Assembly (NCBI GenBank): GCA_029582165.1
Contig: CM055868.1
Span: 20,270,391-20,334,390, forward strand
Length of the DNA stretch: 64,000 nucleotides
Reading direction: 5' to 3'
Origin: Portulaca oleracea
Taxonomy: Eukaryota; Streptophyta; Magnoliopsida; Caryophyllales; Portulacaceae
Position 1 is the first letter of the stretch. Every line of letters starts with the position of its first letter. The position numbers were made by a program, and so were the translations under genes. The notes below the pieces were generated by a model. It ran no database searches and was not told where the DNA came from. It saw only the letters and a program-made list of their open reading frames with translations. This document shows positions 33,114 through 44,046 of this stretch, piece by piece.

Positions 33114-34373
33114 ATGCGCAGGAGAGACCTAATACCTCTTGTACCTTTTGACCCTGAATTTGAAAGGACTGCACGGCGCAACAACGCCGCAAACGCCCGT
33201 CGGCGTCTTCTCGAGCGACAACAGCAAGAGGCTATGGCAGAACCTCGTACCCTCATGTCGTTCGCATCACCTTCGACGGGTACGGGAGGCTCTCCTATTG
33301 CTTTGCCCGATCTCCCCGACGGGACTGTCTTCGAGGTCAAGCCGAATTTCCTTCACCTCATTGAGCAATCTAAGTTCCATGGGATTGACTCGGAGAACCC
33401 CATCAACCATATTTCCAACTTCTTGGAGAGATGCGGCATGATTAGAATGCAAGGAATTTCGGAAGAATACACCCATCTTAAGTTCTTCCCGTTTTCTCTC
33501 GCGGGGAAAGCTCGAGGGTGGCTTGATAATTGTAACCCGAACACTTTCCAAACTTGGGACACCCTGAGTCAAGCATTTTTGAGGAGGTTTTTCCCACCGA
33601 TTGAGACCGCTCGCCTACGAACGGAGATCATGAACTTTCGACAACAACCGGGCGAGTCTTTGTTCGAAGCTTGGGAGAGATACAAAGGACTTCAACGAGC
33701 ATGCCCGCACCATAATCTCCCGGCCGCTCTTATTCTACATACTTTCTACGAGGGTCTCTCGATGAATACGAAGCAATCGATCGATAACGCTTCAGGCGGC
33801 CTTTTTCTAAGTAAGACCCCCGTCCAAGCCGATGCTCTTTTAGCTCAAATGGCAGAGAATGCTTGCAACTGGGGAAGAAATTCAAGGGAGGTGACAAGTT
33901 GTGCTGATAGCAAGAACTTAGGGTATCTTATCAAGGACATGCAAAAGTCAATGCAACAACTTTCTCAGGACATGGCCGAGATGAAGACAACGCAACAACT
34001 CAAGCCGATTATGGAGGTGCAATCTTCCATCCCTTCACCTTCGTCCACCTCGGTGTTGCGTTGTGAGGTATGTGGGGGAGGACATACAAATTTCGAGTGC
34101 GAAACAGAGTTGTTATCCAATGAGCAAGCGAATTCTCTATATCGGCAAAACCTCTCTTATCGCAACAATGATCTCGTTCGCCCTCAAGGAAACCCATCCT
34201 ATGTCCCTCCGGGTTTTCCCTACCCTAACCAAGCCCAAAACCATCCACGTCAAAACCAAATCCGCCCCCATCAACGAGCTCCCCCATACCAAAATCAAGC
34301 CTACCATCAAGTTCCTCAATCCTACCAACAACAACCCCCTCCACAAATGAGCCAAGAGATGGACTTCATGTAA
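33114..34373 (+). CDS. gag: Athila C Gag (open frame)
   Basis: An open frame of 419 codons from ATG 33114. Gag packages the element's RNA in cytoplasmic particles. The N-terminus is basic and arginine-rich. The retrotransposon gag domain lies at residues ~75-260 (FFPFSLAGKARGWLDN, FLRRFFPPIETARLRTEI, LFEAWERYKGLQRACPHH). A zinc knuckle of CX2CX3HX4C form lies at ~319-331 (CEVCGGGHTNFEC), one residue shorter than the usual CCHC. A glutamine/proline-rich tail ends at a TAA. The same frame continues past that TAA and a TAG at 34410, which suggests that the full Gag-Pol frame was closed by point changes. Confidence 0.88.
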   Translation: MRRRDLIPLVPFDPEFERTARRNNAANARRRLLERQQQEAMAEPRTLMSFASPSTGTGGSPIALPDLPDGTVFEVKPNFLHLIEQSKFHGIDSENPINHISNFLERCGMIRMQGISEEYTHLKFFPFSLAGKARGWLDNCNPNTFQTWDTLSQAFLRRFFPPIETARLRTEIMNFRQQPGESLFEAWERYKGLQRACPHHNLPAALILHTFYEGLSMNTKQSIDNASGGLFLSKTPVQADALLAQMAENACNWGRNSREVTSCADSKNLGYLIKDMQKSMQQLSQDMAEMKTTQQLKPIMEVQSSIPSPSSTSVLRCEVCGGGHTNFECETELLSNEQANSLYRQNLSYRNNDLVRPQGNPSYVPPGFPYPNQAQNHPRQNQIRPHQRAPPYQNQAYHQVPQSYQQQPPPQMSQEMDFM

Positions 34374-35474
34374 AGATGTCTCAAGAATCAAGAGGCTTTC
34401 AATGCCGCCTAGTTGAAACATAATGAGGTTATTAATGCTAGCCAAAGGATGCTTGAGACCCAATTGGCTCAACTTGCCCAACAAGTCTCCAACTTCCAAT
34501 CTCTACCTTCATCTTCTTCCAAGGGTCTACCTAGCCAACCCCAACAAAATCCTAAGGGGCACATCAATGCTATCACATTGAGGAGCGGTAAGGAGATCGA
34601 TGGCCCTAGGATGGTGGTGGAAGATGTCTTGGGTGATAAGGAGGGCGATGTGGTGGATGTTGAGGAAGAGGAGGATTTGATTGAAGAAAGGGAGAGTGAG
34701 TTAGTCTTGGGCGAGGGAGTTGGTGAAGTACAAGAGGAAGAATTGGGAGAATCAAGCAAAGAGAGAGAAGAGATGGAGCGAGTGAGAAAAGGGAAAGGGA
34801 AAATGGCGGAAGAAGAACCAATCCCAACCATGGAGAAACCAAAGTTACCGCCGGTGCCTTTTCCCGAGCGGTTGACAAAACCAAAGTCTGATGCAAAATT
34901 TTCGAAGTTCATTGAGATGCTTAAGAAGCTTCAAGTTAACATCCCATTTCTTGATGCCATTTCTGAAGTCCCATCCTTCAAGAAACATTTGAAGGAGCTT
35001 CTTACGAGCAAGAGGAGAATCCAAGAGAAAACTACCATTCATTTGACGGCGGATTGTAGTGCCATCATCGATAACAAATCACCGGAAAAGTTGGCCGACC
35101 CTGGGAGTTTTTCTATTCCATGCACCATCGGTGATATGAGGATTGGCCGAGCCTTATGTGATCTAGGAGCAAGTGTGAGTGTCATGCCTTACTCAATTTA
35201 CAAGAAGTTGAACCTTGATGATCTAGCTCCTACCACTACTAACCTGCAATTGGCCGACCGTTCCATACGAAGACCCTTGGGGATATTGGAAGATATCCCG
35301 ATGCAAGTAGGGCGATTCTTGATCCCTTGTGATTTTGTTATCTTGGAGATGGAGGAGGACAACAACATCCCCATTATTTTGGGAAGGCCATTCCTTGCTA
35401 CGGCGGGAGCAATTATTGATGTGAAGAATGGAAGTATGTCATTGAATGTCGGGAATGAAAGTATTTCAACTTGA
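34374..35474 (+). pseudogene. Athila C Gag-Pol linker and protease
   Basis: In frame with gag after TAA 34371 and TAG 34410. It has the conserved linker INAITLRSGKEI, then an acidic region (34620-34800), then FLDAISEVPSFKKHLKELL. The retropepsin-like protease reads DPGSFSIPCTIGDM, with the active-site strand ALCDLGASVSVMPYS and IPIILGRPFLATAGA. A frameshift between 35446 and 35474 moves the frame that continues into RT. All protease landmarks are present, so only the stops and the frameshift speak against function. Confidence 0.87.
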
Positions 35475-36800
35475 GGGGTCTTTGAAAGGTCCTTCATATG
35501 GGGACTCATGCTACGCGATTGACATGATGGAATTTCTCGTTGATGAGTATATTGAGGAGTCCCATCTACTTGAGTCTACATGTGATGATCCCTTGGGTGC
35601 ATGCTTATTGGAATCCTTTCAATTTGAGACCAATGGCACCGACATCACTTTCTTCACCAACCTTCTTGACTCTTCACCTATGCACGAGGAAATTATTATT
35701 GATGAGCCTATTATGGAGTGCATGGAGAATCAAGATGCGATCTTCAAAGATATGTCTTCCTCCCAAGTTCAATCTTCTATTCCTTTAGATCTTAAACCTT
35801 TTCCCCCTTCCCTCCAATATGCTTACTTGGATGATGAAAAATCTTATCCTGTGATTTTGAATGCAAATTTGAATGATTTTGAATTGTCTAAGTTGCTTGA
35901 TATGGTTAGGAAGCATAGAGGTGCATTAGGTTATAGGATAGAAGATTTGAAAGTTTTATCCCCGTCCATTTGCATGCATTCGATTGATTTTCTAGAAGAT
36001 GCCAAGCCTACTAGGCAACCACAGCGTAGATTAAATCCTAACATGCAAAAAGTGGTTAAAAAGGAGGTAGTGAAGTTGTTCGCTGTTGGGATCATCTTCC
36101 CCATCGCAAATAGCGAATGGGTAAGCCCGGTTCAGTGTGTGCCAAAAAAGGGTGGAATGACCGTAATTGAAAATGATAAGAAAGAATTGGTAAGTACCCG
36201 AACTGTGACTGGTTGGAGAATGTGCATTGATTAGCATCAGCTTAACAAAGTAACGAAGAAGGACCATTTTCCCCTTTCTTTTATTGACCAGATGCTAGAA
36301 CGGTTGGCGGGTCATTCACATTTTTGCTTCTTAGATGGGTATTTCGGGTTCTTTCAAATCCCAATCCACCCCTCACACCAAGAAAAAACCACCTTCACTT
36401 GCCCATACGGGACATTTGGTTTACCGTCGCATGCCATTTGGTTTATTTTTAGCGATTTCATTGAGAAATGCATGGAGGTTTTTATGGATGACTTTTCTGT
36501 GTACGGTAATTCTTTTGATGACTGTTTGCTAAACTTGGAAAAAGTATTAACTCGTTGTGAAGAAGTGGATCTAGTACTCAACTGGGAGAAAGGCCACTTT
36601 ATGGTGGAACAAGGTATTGTTTTGGGTCACTTAATCTCTTCAAAGGGCATCGAGGTGGATAAGGCGAAGGTTGAGGTCATAGAGCCGAGGCTAATACAGT
36701 GGGTCTTGGTCATGCAAGAATTCGATTTGGAAATCCGCGACAAGAAGGGCACGAAGAATGTCGTGGCCGACCACCTCTCGAGGATTCTTGTCGACTTGGA
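35446..36800 (+). pseudogene. Athila C RT with internal losses, fused to the RNase H tail
   Basis: The frame opens with a linker (DSCYAIDMMEFLVDEYIEE), then the RT N-terminus (RRLNPNMQKVVKKEVVKLF, WVSPVQCVPKKGG, TVTGWRMCID) and a TAG at 36232. The core continues [15 protein letters not shown] and [10 protein letters not shown]. About 40 bp are lost near 36430, which removes the CNAPATFQR-type helix. The catalytic FMDDFSVYG is intact at 36480-36506. At ~36685 the frame jumps from VDKAKVEVI to [20 protein letters not shown], the end of RNase H, so the RT thumb and nearly all of RNase H are gone while the frame stays open. It cannot encode an active RT-RNase H. Confidence 0.88.
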
Positions 36801-38085
36801 GGACACCCAACCGATTGTTGATGCTTTCCTGGACGAGCGACTTTTGGCGATAAACTCTCATCCTTGGTATGCGGATATTGTGAATTATTTGGCAAGCGAA
36901 GTGATTCCCCAACACTTGAACCATCACCAAGAGAAGAAATTTCTCCATGACATGAAGCATTATTATTGGGATGATCCCTTCCTTTTCCGGCTTTGCAATG
37001 ACGGGATGTACCGGCGATGTATTCCCGAGAGTGAAATGCAATCTGTTTTGACTCATTGTCACGAGTTTCCGGTGGGAGGTCACGGTGGCTCCTAAAAGAC
37101 GGCGGCGATGTGATAGGTGTCAAAGATCCGGAAACATCTCCCGGAAAAATGAAGCACCGTTGAATTATATTCTTGAAGTTGAAGTCTTTGATATATGAGG
37201 GTTAGACTTCATGGGACCTTTTCCGTCATCAAGAGGTTTCCAATACATCCTAGTGGCGGTGGATTATGTCTCAAAGTGGGTCGAAGCCATACCGTGCGTG
37301 CGGTGCGATGGGAAGTCCGTTTCGAGATTTTCGAAAAAGACCCTATTTCCAAGATTCGGCATTCCAAGGGTCATCATTAGTGACAACGGTTCCCATTTCA
37401 TTGAGAAGAAGTTCGAGTCTCTTTTGGCAAAGTAGGCATAAATCATAAGAAGGGACTACCTTATCATCCACAAACACAAGGTCAAGTGGAAATCTCAAAC
37501 CGTGCCATCAAGGAAATCCTAGAGAAGACGGTCAACTCTTTGAGGAAAGATTGGGCAGGAAAGTTGGACGAAGTTTTATGGGCATACCGCACCGCCTACA
37601 AGACTCCGATCGGTACTACTCCCTACCGTCTTGTCTACGGGAAGGCGTGCCACTTTCCCATGGAGCTTGAGCATAAAACCATGTGGGCAATCAAGAATTT
37701 GAACTTCGATCTTAAGGCGGCCGGAAGTAGTCGGTTATTTCAACTAGAAGAACTTGAGGAGTTGAGGCGTCATGCACATGAGAACAACAAGATCTACAAA
37801 GAAAGGACCAAAGCATGGCACGATAAGAGGTTAAACCGACGCGAGTTTGTGGTAGGCGATAGGGTTCTCATCTTCAACTCGAGGCTAAAGTTATTCTCCG
37901 GTAAATTGAGATCACGATGGTCCGGTCCATTCGAAATTGTGAAAATTCTCCGCGCCGGAGTTGTAGAATTGAAGGATGCACAAGGGCAGTGTTTCAAAGC
38001 AAACTCATCGAAGCTTAAACCATACATCATGGGCGAGGAGTATGTCGGGACAGTTGTGGTGTATCTCGCGAATTTTGAGGATTGA
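36801..38085 (+). pseudogene. Athila C integrase
   Basis: The N-terminal zinc-binding part lies at 36960-37140 ([30 protein letters not shown]) with a frameshift near 37090. The core has the first D in GLDFMGPF (37200-37223, preceded by a TGG to TGA change), the second in ISDNGSHF (37376-37399) and the E in [13 protein letters not shown] (37470-37508). A TAG at 37432 interrupts. The C-terminal part is open to 38085 ([17 protein letters not shown], then [16 protein letters not shown]). It is followed by GTCGAGCTAGGACC, the post-pol block also seen in A at 5052. Confidence 0.9.
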
Positions 38086-38817
38086 AAAGCATCGGGATAG
38101 GTCGAGCTAGGACCTACAAAAACAAGCACTCGGGAGAGGTATGACTTACTTCCCCTTCTTTTAGTGTTTTCTTTCATTTTCTTCCATTTTATTTCCCTTG
38201 TTTTAGCATTTTTTTATTTTCCTTGGTGATTATTGAAAAATATGAGAAAATAAAGAGAAAATAGAAAAATTAGAAGAACTGAAAAAAAAAAAGAAAAGAT
38301 TGAAAAGAAGCGAAAAAAATCGAGAGCGAGAGTAAAAATAAAGAGAGGTTCTATGAGGTTCTATGAGGGTCGGGATTGGAATGTGATTTTTGAGTGATGG
38401 GAAAGTACCCCTGAATGATAAATTGAGTGAGGACAACAAAGGAGTGGATGATAAGAGAGTAGATTTTAGGACTTAACGTGTTCTTTCCAAGTTTTGAGCC
38501 TTGTAGGTACAATAGCTGGGCTGAAAGGGACCGTGCCCACGGTCAGCTGTACCGTGGCCACGGTCAGATTATGCAAAGCGTCCCCAGTTTCCTCAGGCCG
38601 AAATTTACCGTGACCACGGTGGGCTCCACCGCAACCACGGTCTCATCGCAGCAAGTTCTTGGAAAATTTTCTTCCCGAAGGTCACCGTGATCACGGTGGA
38701 TGTTACCGTAGCCACGGTGACTACCCTGCATTTTCCCCTCTTTTTCCTCAACCCGAGCCACACCGTGCCCACGGTCAAATCGACCGTGACCACGGTGAGT
38801 CGAAACTGCGAACTTTA
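38086..38817 (+). promoter_or_regulatory. C: region between integrase and ORF3, with four palindrome pairs
   Basis: A short post-pol block, then purine-rich sequence (38240-38345), then four palindrome pairs at 38530/38551, 38607/38628, 38684/38705 and 38762/38783. In each pair the centres are exactly 21 bp apart. The 7-bp spacers (cagctgt, gggctcc, ggatgtt, caaatcg) share no sequence. The pairs themselves recur every 77-78 bp. The last ends 21 bp before the ORF3 ATG. The unit is the same ACCGT-N4-ACGGT as in the LTR. A regulatory role is inferred. Confidence 0.85.
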
Positions 38818-39110
38818 ATGGGGCGAGCTAAACGTGCCCGGACCGAGCCGGAACCAACCCTCGTCCCATCAACCTCTGTCGAGCCCGATAAAACCCGGTT
38901 CAAGGGTCAACCGACCTCGATCATTTAATGCGACCCGAAGGTTAAGGTTACCTTCCGGGACGAGATGCACAAGGCGCGGTACGAGAGGCTCAAGAAACGA
39001 AAGATCTGTGCTCCAGACCTCTATCATGAAGAGACGGCAAAGGATATATTTTGTAAACCAAGCATGGATTTCTTCATCAAAACCATGGGTTGGGATATAT
39101 TTGTTTTCTT
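38818..39110 (+). pseudogene. Athila C ORF3 remnant (N-terminus only)
   Basis: Starts MGRAKRARTEPEP, comparable to the MVRT start in A. A TAA after TSII is followed in the same frame by KVTFRDEMHKARYERLKKRKICAPDL, the conserved beginning of Athila third ORFs. The rest of the ~400-residue ORF is missing and the sequence passes into the pre-LTR region. Confidence 0.65.
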
Positions 39111-39145
39111 CGGTTTTCTTTTCACTTTCCCTCTCTCCTTTCTCT

Positions 39146-39250
39146 TTGGCTTTTGTGGGCACAGCCGCTACAAACCCTCACGAGTCCATCTCGCCCACCC
39201 GGGCTGCCGGGGGGTTCAAAGAGCTTGGTGCATACGCTAAATGCACCCGT
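39146..39250 (+). other. conserved non-coding block before the 3' LTR of C
   Basis: Shared with B at 26240-26350: CTTTGGCTTTTGTGGG, CTACAAACCCTCACGAG (TATAAACCC in B), GGGCTGCC, then GCATACGCTAAATGCA. The last part can form a hairpin (GTGCAT/ATGCAC). It is not found in the same place in A. Function unknown. Confidence 0.7.
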
Positions 39251-39325
39251 TTCTCTCCCACGACAGAGGAGTTAGTGTTAGTTAGTTAGTTTTTGTTTTG
39301 TTTTGCTCGGGACAAACAAAGGTTT

Positions 39326-39337
39326 AAGTGTGGGGGG
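39326..39337 (+). promoter_or_regulatory. polypurine tract of C
   Basis: 'AAGTGTGGGGGG' directly before the 3' LTR start TGTTTAGACC. Serves as plus-strand primer in reverse transcription. Confidence 0.9.
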
Positions 39338-41094
39338 TGTTTAGACCCGATTTTGCGTCTAAATACCACCTAAATCCTTAGGCTTTTGACTTGTCTCGTA
39401 GCTCGTTTTAATAACTTTTAATGCTTTTTGTTTATTTTTGTAGTTTCCGAAGGTTTTACTCAAAACGATGCTAAATGGGTTATTTTTGCACAAATCTTGG
39501 GAATCCCGAGATTCCCTAAGATTCCTTGAGCCCTGGTCGTGTCAAAGGCAGCGGAGACGAAAGGGCCGAGCATGTCGGAAGCGCGGAAACGCAAGTATCT
39601 GGTCGAAGAGCGCCGAAGGGTAGCCCCCGCCACCAACTTCGTAGCGGGCACTACGCCCTGAAGAAAATTGCGGCCGAGATAGACCGTGGCCACGGTCACC
39701 TTGACCGTAGCCACGGTGTAATTGAGCCAATGCCCGAGGAAGGAGACTTTGCAACCCGAGATGTACCGTGGTCACGATCACCTTGACCGTAGCCACGGTG
39801 AGATCCTTGTCCTGCCCCAGGAAGCAGCTGGCCGAACAAGACCGCGGCCACGGTCTCCCATGACCGTAGCCACGGCGGTGCGAAGGAGCGAAGAGTTGCC
39901 AACCCTAAATCGTCTACACCGTGCCGCGTGCACGGTACCGTGCCGCCCACTCTCACGGCGAAGATGAATTTTTCCTGCCTTACGCAAGACCGTGGCCACG
40001 GTCACCTTAACTGTGCCCATGGTCCCCTGCGGGACACGTTTTGTCTATAGCGTTAAATGATGAGTTTTGAGTAACAACCTGAGTTACTATATATTGTTTT
40101 AGGTCATTTTAGCGGGGGTTAATCAGCTTTTACCTAGCTTTTATGATACTTTAGCCTTCTTTTATCACATTTTTAAGCTTTGGATTAGAGATTAAGTGAA
40201 GATCTTTGCTGAGTTTATTGATTCTTGTATTGGATTCTCTCAACTTTTATTTCAAGTTTGAAGATTATTATCATATTTGGAGCATTGAAGCATTTATTAT
40301 TCAGAGTTTTTGCCTCTTTGTCATCAATCAATGAGCATTTCTTAACCTTACTCTCTTCTATTTCATAAGTTTATCTATTAATCTCTGTTTTTACTATTGT
40401 CGCTATTATTGATTTTGTTGATTGTTTGTTATTACCTTGTCTATGTTTTTGAGAATGATTAGAGTTGTTAATGTTAGTATCATGTTAGTTAGGATGTTTA
40501 GTAGCTAGAACCCTAATGGGTTAGGGAGATATTAAGGGTGTGAATGGGTGATTAGGTTTGGGTTAGCAATATTAGTGTGTAACTAGTTAGGAAATCAACT
40601 TCCCTACCCTATCTTTCCCTCAAGTGGGATGTAATTGGGTGCGAAAGCATCCCGAATATATCTAATGCTTGTTGGAAGGTAGGAATTGGGATAGTTAGTG
40701 TTCTAGTTCGCGAAAGCGAATAGAAACTAACTAGGGAATTTCGTTCCATCGACTCCCTGGGTCTGTCTATGGACTTTGGGGAAGTCAATCCGGACTATCC
40801 TTGAAAGAGGAAGCTCGGTTGGTATTTTCCAACGGAGTTACCATTTGATTTCCCCTTCTCGTTACTCTCTTGCTACGAAACCCATTTCCTTATCCCCGTT
40901 TGCATCCCGAAAGTCTCCCGACACCCATTGTCTCACCTTTTTGACCGAACCTAGTGTGTTTGTGCTGTTTTACCCCAAAAATCTATCACCCTTTCTTGAT
41001 CCTAAACCCTACCTAGAGTCAAGTAAGTGCTGTTTTCCCGAAGCTCCCTGTGGAAGAACGATATTACCGAGGTCTTACAAACCGCTGTTGAGCA
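39338..41094 (+). repeat. 3' LTR of C
   Basis: Aligns end to end with 31207-32975, with scattered substitutions and small indels. One lies near 40117, where the 5' copy has 11 extra bases. Another is a scrambled patch at 39917-39955, where one palindrome pair is damaged. The end reads CTGTTGAGCA against CTGTACAACA in the 5' copy. Confidence 0.95.
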
Positions 41095-41099
41095 ACTGG

Positions 41100-42366
41100 T
41101 CAACCTGAATCTTAAAGTCTCAGATTTCATTAAGAATGACAGAACCTGGGACGTGGATTTGCTAAATTCCTTGGTTAATCCTCGTTCTATTGAATTAATT
41201 AAAGCGGCCCCTATCCCCCACACTCATGCGGCGAACGAGTGTTGTTGGGGTCTCTCTAGCACTAGGGCCTTCACCACTAAATCCGCAACCTGGCTGACTC
41301 ATAGTGTCAATCCTGATACTCAACCCTGGCAATTCCATTGGATTTGGAATCTTAATATTCAACCAAAGCTAAAAACTTTCCTATGGTTAATCTGCCATAA
41401 AGCCCTCCCTACTAAATGTGCATTGGCTGAAAGGGGAGTGAATTTGGATACTACTTGCCCCGCCTGTAACTTGGCTCCTGAGGACCAAGACCATATTTTT
41501 CTTCGATGTCCCCATTCCCAAAAATCTTTGGATGTTGCTTCCATCTCAAGATGGTTTCAACGCAACCAGATATGTGATGATACCACGATCTTGACTTACA
41601 TTTCCCACTATAGATCCAGTTCTAACGAAAAGCATTTAACTAATTTAGTATCACTCTTATGGAGTATCTGGAAATCCCGTAATGAGCTCATCTTCAAAAA
41701 CCACCTCACTAGACCGGAAGCAATTTTTATCAAAGCTAAAAGTAACAGCCTGGAATGGCTCATATGGAACCAGTTGGACGAAACTGCAGCTTATTACTGC
41801 TACACTCCGGAGGTCCATCACCGCTCCCCAAGCTCTCGTTGGGTAACTTGGTCTCTCCCCCCGACGGATTTTGCTAAGTTAAACTTTGTGGAGCAAAATC
41901 ATCTTCTAATGCTTCTCGCGGGTTTATCATAAGAAACGCTAGGGGTCAAGCCATCTCCTGCTCATCCTTCAATCTGGGTAATGTGTCCCTCCTTGTTGCT
42001 GAAGCCATAGCTATGCGAAACGACATCCTCGAAGCGACGACTTGTGGTAGTAATAATATCATTATCGAAGGAGACAACAAAATTGTCATCAATGCTGTAA
42101 ATGGTGATTGTGAGCCCCCATGGTCCATCAAAAAGCTTGTTGAAGACATTCAAGCCCTCCTCGCTTCCTTCAACACGGTCACTATCAACCATATCTTTAG
42201 AGAAGCAAATCGTGCTGCGGACTGGTTGGCGAAAAAAGGCCTTGTAAGATTAAGATTTCTTTTGTTGAGTGGAAATGAGTCCAACGAGCTTGAGAAAATT
42301 CTGTTTGAGGATAGGAATGGCTTGTACCTTGAGAGAAGGGTTTCCTAGTCCTCTCTATCTTACCCT

Positions 42367-42402
<36 letters not shown>
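41100..42402 (+). pseudogene. LINE F ORF2: zf-RVT and RNase H, poly(A)
   Basis: Resumes LINE F after the C TSD: NLNLKVSDFIKNDRTWD, then the zf-RVT domain (WIWNLNIQPKLKTFLWLICHKALPT with CPACNLAPEDQDHIFLRC at ~41457-41512). Then VSLLWSIWKSRNELIFKN. A frameshift near 41890 precedes the RNase H, which continues FIIRNARGQAI, VAEAIAMRNDIL, IIEGDNKIVINAV and HIFREANRAADWLAKKG. The stop is at 42346, then poly(A). Plant L1 elements of one subgroup carry this extra RNase H. Confidence 0.88.
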
Positions 42403-42407
<5 letters not shown>

Positions 42408-42416
42408 TCATATGAA

Positions 42417-44041
42417 CTGGATGATCTTAATATTTCATGACATTGTTAGAGCTTAGGTGTTTTAGGGTTGATTCATGTTGATCTTGGAACCCTAGGATTA
42501 TCCTAAGAACCCTAAACGGGTAGTTTTAGCTAAGAATGCATGATTATGGGACCTAGCATGTTATTGCATGAATAATTGCATATTGGTAATTTATGTGAAT
42601 AGTACCATGCAAGTTTATATGTTAGAATTATTCTTGTCCTTGAATTTTAGTTATTATTTGAATAATGAGAAATTATTGTTGATATGATTTTATGTGATTC
42701 AATTCCATGTAAGTACCCTTGTTTTAGAGGCCATGTATGGTTACTTTGGTTGTAAGTTACTATGTATGTCTTTTGTTCCTAAATTATCATGTTGGTTTAC
42801 GTAGCAAGCCATTGCTTTAAGCGTATGTTCAATCTTAGAATTTATCCTTAGGATAGGTGAGTTATAATGTTCCTGATATTTTGATGGATATGCATGTTAC
42901 ATGGCTAACTTAGTAGTAAGAAATTATTAAGTTGGGGAAAGGGTAGTCTTTGTGTGAACTAGCTATCGTGGAGAGTGAGTTTTAATTTTAGAAATTATAT
43001 TCCATTCTTAGGTCCGAGCGAATCAACGATGTAGTAGCTCTGTGTGCATTTATTGATGTGAAGTGAAGAGATTCAGGTAATATTTATGCCCTGATCCCCT
43101 TCGGATGCCCTTAAGTTATTTTAATTGGTTTTGTTGAACTTGCATCCCAGTAAGGGGACTTTGAATGAAAATCTGGACTATTTGTGTTTGTAAAGAGTGT
43201 TGTTCTTATTTAGTAAAATTTTGGTCAGCTCCTTGGTTTTGTATTGAAAGTGTTTTATGTTGGAAGCCTGGTTTAGGAGTTTTTGTGTTGGAAACGTTGT
43301 TATGGTACTGAAAAGAGATGGACATGTAAACCTGACTAAATAAATGGCTTTGAGTATAATGCGGGTTCGGGCAGTACTCCCCAAGACCAGGTGGTTACCT
43401 GTGAGGGAGACTCTCAAGAGACTAGGTTACGCCTAGTAGGTTTTTGATTGGTGAAAGTGCGATGGCGTTCCGGAATGAAAAATGATTGTGGAAACGGTAT
43501 GAATGAGAACTGTGTGAGATGTTTTTTGGAAAGGAATGTGTATGTTTTGCAAGTCTTTGGACTCCGAGGGGCAATACGGAAGTCTCACTCGCACTATAAC
43601 ATGGAACGATAAGAGTGACAGGTATTTTTGTTTTTCAAAATGTTTGAATTAGTACCCCTTCCCTTAAAATGTGTGAAATGAATTGCTAATGTCTCAACTG
43701 TTTAGGGGTAGACATTATTGAGGTTTCCCCCCTCACGTTTGTAAATGTTTTGTTTTCAAGTGATGATTTAGATGCTGGGAACGGGATGTAGAAGTGAGGA
43801 CAACCTGTTTAGTAGTCGCTAGTTTATGCTGCGTTTCTTTCCTAATAGACTTGAAGTTAGTTTGTGTTTAAATTCTAAGTATGAGTTGTAGTTGGTTTTC
43901 CGTTGTTAGACTTTTGTAGTTTCTCCTCGCCTTGTATCCCTTCGGGGGTACGGCAGTGACGTCCCAATAAGAGTTGATGTCTTCTGCTGTTACCGTCATT
44001 TTGTTTTGTCGTTTTCTTATTTGATTTTCCAGGACATTACA
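42417..44041 (+). repeat. solo LTR E, right part
   Basis: Continuation of E after LINE F. No reading frame of note. It contains a G/A-rich stretch (43360-43440) and ends 'ttttccaggacattaca'. The TSD attat follows at 44042-44046. Confidence 0.6.
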
Positions 44042-44046
44042 ATTAT

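Larger units (their letters stand above)
31207..41094 (+). mobile_element. Athila element C (Ty3/gypsy), nested in LINE F
   Basis: Complete LTR element with perfect TSD actgg (31202-31206 and 41095-41099). LTRs 31207-32975 and 39338-41094 are closely similar over most of their length, which suggests the youngest large insertion here. PBS for tRNA-Asp is perfect. Gag and protease are nearly open. RT is shortened and RNase H is mostly deleted. Integrase is nearly complete. ORF3 survives only as a start. Non-autonomous. Confidence 0.95.
30383..42402 (+). mobile_element. LINE F, 5'-truncated L1, nested in E and split by C
   Basis: A 14-bp TSD AGTCCTCATATGAA occurs at 30369-30382 and 42403-42416. 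The 3' end is a ~34-nt poly(A) (42369-42402). LINE body is 30383-31206 and 41100-42402, about 2.1 kb. It starts just at the catalytic ADD of RT, a typical 5' truncation. Insertion of C split it with TSD actgg. Confidence 0.93.
28447..44041 (+). mobile_element. solo LTR E (probable Ty3/gypsy), nested in ORF3 of A
   Basis: Begins TGTAAAACCCCG and ends GACATTACA, with TSD gttat (28442-28446) and attat (44042-44046), one mismatch. Removing E rejoins ORF3 of A in frame. Once LINE F is also removed, E is about 3.57 kb with no PBS, no coding domain and no second LTR copy, so a solo LTR is the simplest reading. The TGTAA-ACCCCG start resembles large chromovirus (Tekay-like) LTRs, but that assignment is tentative. 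Confidence 0.6.
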
